Source: Spirochaeta sp. | Lineage (GTDB): Bacteria; Spirochaetota; Spirochaetia; UBA9216 | Direction: 5' to 3' | DNA length: 10,833 nucleotides | Assembly: GCA_003454605.1 (NCBI GenBank) | Contig: DMKD01000184.1 | Location: 1 to 10,833 of the forward strand | Shown: positions 6,307 to 10,833 of the stretch, piece by piece | Position numbering within the stretch: position 1 is the stretch's first letter | Layout: every line of letters begins with the position of its first letter | Notes under the pieces: model-generated | The model's input: only the letters and a program-made list of their open reading frames with translations | Told to the model about the DNA's origin: nothing | Databases searched by the model: none | Made by a program: the position numbers and the translations under genes

Positions 6307-7197
6307 ATGAAAACAAAAAAATTGATCGTGATGTTACTGATCGCACTTCTGAGCATGTCATTTTTCGGATGTAATGCCATTAGTAGTGTATTCGACTCGG
6401 TATTTCTGTCCACACCGGATGTAAAGGCTGTGGAACTTGATGATTATGATGAAACTGCAGGAGCAGTATCATCCGAGGCAACACTGGAAGAAGGTCTGGA
6501 GCTTGCCTTTTCTGCGATGGGTAATGCTGCGCCGTCAAGAACTATTCTCGGAGACGATTATGAAGCAATAGTTGATGTGTTGAAGATTGCCGCTCCGGAT
6601 GTTGCAAGGGTTATCGCACCTGAGGCTCCGGCATCGAGAAAGGCTACAGCGAGTGCCAGCGCATCGATCACCAACGAAGAACTCACTGACGGAAACATGA
6701 CAATTGTAATAGATGAAATTCAATTCTCAGGAGAAGCTGAGTTGGACGATATAGATGAACCGACTAATGCAACAGCAAAGTTCGATGCAAAAATTGAGCT
6801 GGGCATCTCGGATATTGAGGATCAGTATTGGGATGATGTTAATTTGGTTTACGTACCTTACAGCGTTGACGATTTCAGACTTAATGTTAATGGAAACGGT
6901 AACGGTACAGCCGCCTTTGGGATGGGCGGTTATGAAGACATTGAAAGCGTTGAATACTACACCGGTCTTGCCGTTTCTGTTGGCTTCTCTCTGACTTCTC
7001 CGGGCTGCTCGGGAAAATATCTTGCAACATTCAAGTATGTGAACAGCGCAACAATCACCGGCGGTGATACTGAACCTGATTTTACAGGGGAAGAATCCCT
7101 GGAAATTACAGTTAGCGTATACGATAACAAAGGCATTCCGCTTGAGGAAAAAACATATACAGAAACTGAGATTATATCTTTGACAGCATCTGTATAA
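6307..7197 (+). CDS. Hypothetical lipoprotein
   Basis: A 296-residue protein with a lipoprotein signal: MKTKKL, a hydrophobic core (about 6-19), then SFFGC with the acylated cysteine at C22. The Phe at -3 departs from the usual Leu, as is common in relaxed spirochaetal lipoboxes. The mature part is acidic and Ala/Ser-rich at first (TASASASIT, about 113-121), then rich in alternating beta-type segments with Asp/Asn/Gly (about 130-295). A FSLTSPGCSGKYLATFKY segment holds the only other cysteine. I see no known domain. The ribosome binding site AGGAG sits 5 nt upstream of the ATG. The gene stands alone, between an AT-rich leader with a palindrome and its own terminator. It is likely an envelope-anchored protein of unknown role; the export call is firm, the function unknown. 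Confidence 0.8.
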   Translation: MKTKKLIVMLLIALLSMSFFGCNAISSVFDSVFLSTPDVKAVELDDYDETAGAVSSEATLEEGLELAFSAMGNAAPSRTILGDDYEAIVDVLKIAAPDVARVIAPEAPASRKATASASASITNEELTDGNMTIVIDEIQFSGEAELDDIDEPTNATAKFDAKIELGISDIEDQYWDDVNLVYVPYSVDDFRLNVNGNGNGTAAFGMGGYEDIESVEYYTGLAVSVGFSLTSPGCSGKYLATFKYVNSATITGGDTEPDFTGEESLEITVSVYDNKGIPLEEKTYTETEIISLTASV

Positions 7198-7221
7198 TTT
7201 GTACGAAAATTAAAATCGAGG

Positions 7222-7249
7222 CGCCCGGGTGATTCCGGGCGTTTTTCTT
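7222..7249 (+). terminator. Rho-independent terminator of the lipoprotein gene
   Basis: A 7-bp GC-rich stem, CGCCCGG (7222-7228) and CCGGGCG (7235-7241), with a 6-nt loop, is followed directly by TTTTTCTT (7242-7249). It begins 24 nt after the stop codon. The T-run is only on the plus-strand side, so it mainly ends plus-strand transcription; on the minus strand it could weakly stop the dCMP deaminase transcript. Confidence 0.88.
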
Positions 7250-7287
7250 ATATGAAATACGGCAAGGAATGTGCTATCAATGCTTGT

Positions 7288-7776
7288 TTACTGCTCGTCG
7301 TATTTCAAAACTTCTTCATTGACATATTCAAGACTGATGCCGACCTCGGCAAACATCTGCTCTGATTCCGCTCCGGCATGGTATTTCTTTTCACAGACAA
7401 CCCGGGTAATGCCGCAGTTGATTATCAGCATTGCGCAGGTTCTGCAGGGAGTCATTCGGCAGTAAAGAGTTGCCCCTTCTATGCTTATGCCGCACCTTGC
7501 CGCCTGGCAGATTGCGTTCTGTTCGGCATGCACTGTTCGTACACAATGCTGTGTGACCGAGCCGTCTTCGTGCAGCATCTTCTTCATCTGATGACCGACC
7601 TCATCACAATGCGGCAGACCTTTAGGTGAGCCTACGTACCCCGTCACAAGGATCTGTCTGTCTTTTGCTATGACACAGCCGCTGCGGCCGCGATCACAGG
7701 TTGCACGTTTGGAGATAGCATTGGATACCTCCATGAAGTATTCGTCCCAGCTGGGTCTGATGTATTTCTCATTCAT
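7288..7776 (-). CDS. Deoxycytidylate (dCMP) deaminase
   Basis: A 162-residue zinc enzyme of the cytidine/deoxycytidylate deaminase superfamily. The zinc motif is H83-A-E85 (TVHAEQNAI) with PCRTC (C111, C114), and E85 is the proton shuttle. GYVGSPKGLPHC (46-57) corresponds to the GYNGxPxGxxHC signature of dCMP deaminases (B. subtilis ComEB and phage T4 type) and separates them from tRNA or free-nucleoside deaminases. It converts dCMP to dUMP, feeding thymidylate synthesis, and is usually dCTP/dTTP regulated. An in-frame TGA lies four codons before the ATG, so the start is well fixed. There is no ribosome binding site, and a TATACT hexamer ends 6 nt upstream, suggesting a leaderless mRNA. It lies downstream of pfp on the same strand, but a terminator separates them. 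Confidence 0.9.
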   Translation of the reverse strand: MNEKYIRPSWDEYFMEVSNAISKRATCDRGRSGCVIAKDRQILVTGYVGSPKGLPHCDEVGHQMKKMLHEDGSVTQHCVRTVHAEQNAICQAARCGISIEGATLYCRMTPCRTCAMLIINCGITRVVCEKKYHAGAESEQMFAEVGISLEYVNEEVLKYDEQ

Positions 7777-7782
7777 GAAAAC

Positions 7783-7811
7783 AGTATATCATCGACTGAA
7801 GAAAAAGTAAT
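7783..7811 (-). promoter_or_regulatory. Candidate promoter of the dCMP deaminase gene (leaderless)
   Basis: On the minus strand TATACT (-10, plus 7783-7788) ends 6 nt before the ATG at 7776, putting the expected start of transcription at or next to the A of the ATG. A weak -35, ATTACT (plus 7806-7811), lies 17 bp further upstream. The gap from here to the pfp terminator is too short for another promoter. Confidence 0.35.
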
Positions 7812-7815
7812 TGAT

Positions 7816-7852
7816 AAAAAAAGATGTCCAACCCGATAAGGGAAGGACATCT
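7816..7852 (-). terminator. Rho-independent terminator of pfp
   Basis: Read on the minus strand, AGATGTCC and GGACATCT form an 8-bp stem (plus 7822-7829 with 7845-7852). It is extended after a symmetric AA/AA internal loop by a 3-bp CCC/GGG inner stem, and is followed by a run of seven T (plus 7816-7822, its last base overlapping the stem foot). It starts about 13 nt after the pfp stop. The A-rich flank on one side only shows that it acts on the minus strand. Confidence 0.88.
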
Positions 7853-7864
7853 CTTTATCTGATA

Positions 7865-9523
7865 TTATTTCTGATGCTCAAGCTCTAGTGTGATGGTAGG
7901 AGCGTTACAAACTTCATCCGGACCGTAGTACTGGATAGCACCCGGGAACCTGAAGCTTGTTTTAACTGCCCACTCATTTCGCTTGGCTGCGAATGCCTTG
8001 AACGGTGCGCCGTCAAGTTCAACAAGGGCTTTTTTTATAACCGGTTTGCTCTTACCGTGTCTTATCTCGAGGTTCATCATCATAGTAACGGGTATTCCTC
8101 CGGCAATCCATTCTGATGCAGGTTTTGAGAGATTTCTTACCGATGACATATAGCCTGTGAGGCCGTTTGCAATAAGGGTGAAGGCTGTGTAGCCAAGGGC
8201 GTAACAGTAGTCAGAGTCAAAGTTTGACGGGAATGCACATCGTCCTTCGTATCCGAAGAAATGGTGCTGGTGACTGAATGCCCCCTTGTATTTCCCTTCA
8301 CTCTTGAGTTCGCTGAGTTTTGCTTCGACCATCTCGATGAGAAGGATCTCGGTTTCAATTCGTGATACCTGAACGTTTCCGTGGGGGTCGCGGTCCATCA
8401 GCAGCTGACGCTGGATGTTATTAGGTAGGGATGAGAAAGCGTATGAAGAATCCTTCGAGAGGTTCTTGTTAATCCATGCAGACTGATCCTCAAAGGTGTT
8501 CAATGTATTATAGTAGTCGGCCTTATCTGCAAGCAGATCGTTAAGCTCGCTGATAAGTGCGCCCATCTCGGGGATGAACTCTATAAGTCCTTCTGGAACG
8601 AGTACGACTCCGAAGTTTTCATCGTTGTCGGCACGTTTAACAACCAAATCGGCAATTTCATTCACAATCTCAGTGAGGCTTGTTTTATGAGTTTCAACCT
8701 CTTCTGATATAATTGCATAATTAGGTTGTGTCTGAAGTGCACATTCAAGTCCAATATGCGACGCGGAACGTCCCATCAGTTTGATGAAGTGCCAGTATTT
8801 TTTCGCGGAGTTTGCATCGCGCTCAATGTTTCCGATGAGCTCTGAATAGGTCTTGGTGGCTGTATCAAAACCGAATGACGCTTCGATATGCTCATTCTTA
8901 AGGTCGCCGTCGATGGTTTTAGGACAGCCGATTACCTGAATCCCTGCATCTTTACCCGCAAAGTACTCAGCAAGCATTGCTGCATTGGTATTCGAATCAT
9001 CTCCGCCTATGATTACAATCGCGGTAATATCATTCTTTTTACAAACCTCAATACCTCTGTTGAACTGTTCCTCGCTTTCAAGTTTTGTTCGGCCTGAGCC
9101 TATTATGTCGAAGCCGCCGGTATTCCGGTATCCATCAAGGTAGCCTGCAGTAATTTCAATTTTGCTGTCTTCAACGAGACCTGAAGGTCCGCCGAGAAAT
9201 CCGTAGAGTTTGGATTCAGGATTGCCCGCCTTTATTCCGTCGAAAAGACCGGCAATAACGTTATGACCGCCTGGAGCCTGACCGCCTGATAGTACAACTC
9301 CGACGTTGATCTTATTCCCGGCATCTCTATTAACAGTTTCAACAAGCTTTGCTATAGGCATGCCATAGGTATTAGGGAACATCTTTTTCAGCTCAGTTCT
9401 GTCTGATATAGACTCTGTGGCTTCTCCCTGTTCAATGCTTATTTTGCTTACATCAGATTTTAGAATTTCAGGAAGATGCGGCTTATAATTATAGCGATCT
9501 TTCTGCAGTGGTGATAAATTCAT
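7865..9523 (-). CDS. pfp: Diphosphate--fructose-6-phosphate 1-phosphotransferase (PPi-PFK, long type)
   Basis: A 552-residue enzyme that phosphorylates fructose-6-phosphate to fructose-1,6-bisphosphate using pyrophosphate, reversibly, in place of ATP-dependent phosphofructokinase. Visible motifs are SGGQAPGGHN (79-88, phosphate-binding loop) and GGDDSNTNA (173-181), where the second Asp replaces the Gly of ATP enzymes and marks PPi use. PKTIDGDL (201-208) carries the catalytic Asp pair, and MGRSASHIGLE (250-260) contributes to the sugar-phosphate site. The length of about 550 residues is that of the long clade shared by spirochaetes, chlamydiae and the plant beta subunit. The start has a good ribosome binding site (AGGAG, plus 9533-9537) and a matching promoter. 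It is cytoplasmic glycolysis/gluconeogenesis. It stands as a single-gene unit with its own terminator and is divergent from manA, whose product also yields fructose-6-phosphate. Confidence 0.95.
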   Translation of the reverse strand: MNLSPLQKDRYNYKPHLPEILKSDVSKISIEQGEATESISDRTELKKMFPNTYGMPIAKLVETVNRDAGNKINVGVVLSGGQAPGGHNVIAGLFDGIKAGNPESKLYGFLGGPSGLVEDSKIEITAGYLDGYRNTGGFDIIGSGRTKLESEEQFNRGIEVCKKNDITAIVIIGGDDSNTNAAMLAEYFAGKDAGIQVIGCPKTIDGDLKNEHIEASFGFDTATKTYSELIGNIERDANSAKKYWHFIKLMGRSASHIGLECALQTQPNYAIISEEVETHKTSLTEIVNEIADLVVKRADNDENFGVVLVPEGLIEFIPEMGALISELNDLLADKADYYNTLNTFEDQSAWINKNLSKDSSYAFSSLPNNIQRQLLMDRDPHGNVQVSRIETEILLIEMVEAKLSELKSEGKYKGAFSHQHHFFGYEGRCAFPSNFDSDYCYALGYTAFTLIANGLTGYMSSVRNLSKPASEWIAGGIPVTMMMNLEIRHGKSKPVIKKALVELDGAPFKAFAAKRNEWAVKTSFRFPGAIQYYGPDEVCNAPTITLELEHQK

Positions 9524-9566
9524 CTTACTTGACTCCTATAGATGGTCTTAATTCCTTCTAAGCTTA

Positions 9567-9595
9567 AATATATAAAAAAACGTGAACTAGCACAA
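9567..9595 (-). promoter_or_regulatory. Probable sigma70-type promoter of pfp
   Basis: On the minus strand TTGTGC (-35, plus 9590-9595) and TATATT (-10, plus 9567-9572) are exactly 17 bp apart. The predicted start near 9560 leaves a leader of about 37 nt containing the AGGAG ribosome binding site. A T-run in the spacer makes it AT-rich. Confidence 0.5.
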
Positions 9596-9597
9596 GA

Positions 9598-9626
9598 TTG
9601 CACTTTATATATAATTTGATGATAAA
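9598..9626 (+). promoter_or_regulatory. Weak candidate promoter of manA
   Basis: TTGCAC (9598-9603), 17 bp, then GATAAA (9621-9626) on the plus strand, back-to-back with the pfp -35. The leader would be about 31-37 nt, yet no ribosome binding site precedes the manA ATG, so an unrecognised promoter nearer the start is possible. Confidence 0.25.
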
Positions 9627-9663
9627 GGTGGAAATTTGTGCTGGTTTATTGTAGTTTTGATTC

Positions 9664-10833
9664 ATGGCAGTTTATAAATTAGTTAATCAGATACAGAACT
9701 ATGCATGGGGGTCGCTTAGCACTATGTCCGACCTTTTAGGATATGATAATCCTGAGAATGAACCCATGGCGGAACTGTGGATGGGCGCTCATCCTAAATC
9801 ACCATCGGCTGCGGTGGACGGCTCAGGACAGGAAATTTTGCTGAACGAGCTTATTTCAAGCTCGCCGAATGAAACAGTCGGTGCCGAAACCGCAGCAGGT
9901 TTTGGGGGAAGGCTGCCCTTTCTTTTCAAGGTGCTTGCCGCGGGGAGCCCGCTGTCGATTCAGGCACATCCGAATCTTCAGCAGGCCCGGGAAGGATTTG
10001 CCCGGGAGAATGCCGCAGGAATTGAGCTTGATGCATTCAACCGTAACTATAAGGATGATAATCATAAACCTGAGATAATATGTGCCTTGACTGAATATCA
10101 TGCCATGCGTGGATTCAGGCCGGCTGCCGAGATTGCTGTGAATTTCAGAAAGATCATGATACCCGAGCTTGAAGCGGTTGTGACAGTTTTGGAGGCATCG
10201 GCGGCAATTCCCTCAGGCGGCAGCCGGGACAGTGCTGCAGTGGGCGTTAGTGCGGCGCTGAAGGCTTTTTTTACCGAATTGATGCAGCTTTCCGCTGCCG
10301 CGATGACGGCACTGATAGGGAATGCTCTTGAGGCATCCGAACGGGACAGCAATTTTCCGGGTGCGCGCTGGATAATGCGTCTCTCTGAACTCTATCCCGG
10401 TGATATCGGGATAGTAAGCCCCCTCTACCTCAATCTTGTTACCCTGCAGCCGGGCGAGGCGATGTATCTGCCTGCGGGTGTTCTGCATGCCTACCTTGAA
10501 GGGCTTGGTATGGAACTTATGGCTAATTCGGATAATGTTCTGCGCGGCGGGCTTACACCGAAGCACGTTGATGTGCCGGAACTTCTCTCAACGCTCAGCT
10601 TCAGTCCTGGAAAGCCTGAAATCCTTAATCCTGTTAAAATATCGAATTACGAGTCCGCATATTTTACCGAAGCCCCTGAGTTTTATCTGTCTAAGGTTGA
10701 GCTTGTCGGCGGCACGTACGAGCTGCCTCTCGATAACTATGGACCGAAGCTGCCGTCCATATTCATCTGTGTCGAGGGAGAGATCGGCATAAACGACAGA
10801 GGACAGAACGGCAGTGAAAACATTTCGATACAG
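9664..10833 (+). CDS. manA: Mannose-6-phosphate isomerase, class I (3' partial)
   Basis: The frame is open from the ATG at 9664 through the window end, giving 390 residues, close to the family's full length, so only the last few residues should be missing. It interconverts mannose-6-phosphate and fructose-6-phosphate in the cytoplasm. The start YKLVNQIQNYAWGS matches the family N-terminus. The zinc ligands are visible as Q100 and H102 (SIQAHPN), E137 (HKPEIICAL) and H275 (LPAGVLHAYLEG). The conserved MELMANSDNVLRGGLTPKHVD segment (about 283-303) carries the active-site Arg (R294). An in-frame TGA two codons before the ATG fixes the start as the first possible one, though no Shine-Dalgarno sequence is seen. 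It is divergent from pfp, linking mannose use or mannosyl-precursor supply to the fructose-6-phosphate pool. Confidence 0.93.
   Translation, partial: MAVYKLVNQIQNYAWGSLSTMSDLLGYDNPENEPMAELWMGAHPKSPSAAVDGSGQEILLNELISSSPNETVGAETAAGFGGRLPFLFKVLAAGSPLSIQAHPNLQQAREGFARENAAGIELDAFNRNYKDDNHKPEIICALTEYHAMRGFRPAAEIAVNFRKIMIPELEAVVTVLEASAAIPSGGSRDSAAVGVSAALKAFFTELMQLSAAAMTALIGNALEASERDSNFPGARWIMRLSELYPGDIGIVSPLYLNLVTLQPGEAMYLPAGVLHAYLEGLGMELMANSDNVLRGGLTPKHVDVPELLSTLSFSPGKPEILNPVKISNYESAYFTEAPEFYLSKVELVGGTYELPLDNYGPKLPSIFICVEGEIGINDRGQNGSENISIQ

Noticed and set aside
9598..9615. TTGCAC followed by TATAAT as a manA promoter
   Set aside because: Only 6 bp separate the hexamers, too short for sigma70. 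The 17-bp partner GATAAA was kept as a weak candidate instead.
10213..10566. 117-aa minus-strand open frame
   Set aside because: Antisense to conserved manA sequence, including the zinc-ligand histidine region. No domain features.
1..10833. Hidden defence, CRISPR, phage, transposon or toxin-antitoxin system
   Set aside because: No repeat arrays, integrase, transposase, nuclease or toxin-like small gene pairs were seen. All gene-sized stretches are explained by chromosomal genes with coherent junctions.

Overview
The window looks like ordinary chromosomal DNA of a free-living bacterium, most likely a spirochaete. The best lineage clue is the 552-residue pyrophosphate-dependent phosphofructokinase of the long type, which is typical of spirochaetes. 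A lipoprotein with a relaxed lipobox (FFGC), an ABC sugar-type binding protein and moderate, locally variable GC fit this, but the assignment is an inference. I see no rRNA, tRNA, CRISPR array, insertion sequence, integrase or phage module. Coding density is high and no gene-free stretch exceeds about 140 bases.

Layout: (1) 2-1116, plus strand: the C-terminal part of a sugar-type extracellular solute-binding protein, cut by the window start, overlapping by 4 nt a small Cys-rich protein. (2) 1054-2325, minus strand: an MFS permease, whose 3' end overlaps the Cys-rich gene tail-to-tail by 63 bp. (3) 2377-6220, plus strand: a tight six-gene run (YjjG/YfnB-type HAD phosphatase, acidic orphan protein, HdeD/DUF308 membrane protein, glyoxalase II-like metallo-hydrolase, exported transglutaminase-like protein, YhbY RNA-binding protein). 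Most junctions are TAATG or short overlaps, so it is probably one operon. (4) 6307-7197, plus strand: an orphan lipoprotein gene with an AT-rich upstream region and a clear intrinsic terminator. (5) 7288-7776, minus strand: dCMP deaminase. (6) 7865-9523, minus strand: pfp, with its own promoter and terminator. (7) 9664 to the window end, plus strand: manA, divergent from pfp and cut by the window end.

The metabolic theme is sugar handling: a sugar-type binding protein, mannose-6-phosphate isomerase feeding fructose-6-phosphate, and PPi-dependent phosphofructokinase using it. pfp and manA share a 140-bp divergent control region, so they could be co-regulated. The six-gene operon mixes housekeeping functions (nucleotide sanitation, thioester or glyoxalase-type hydrolysis, ribosome assembly) with uncharacterised envelope proteins.

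I found no convincing new defence, mobile or biosynthetic system. The points most worth checking are the exported transglutaminase-like protein embedded in the operon, two genes that look leaderless or nearly so (MFS and dCMP deaminase), a palindrome covering the ribosome binding site of the lipoprotein gene, and the 63-bp convergent coding overlap.
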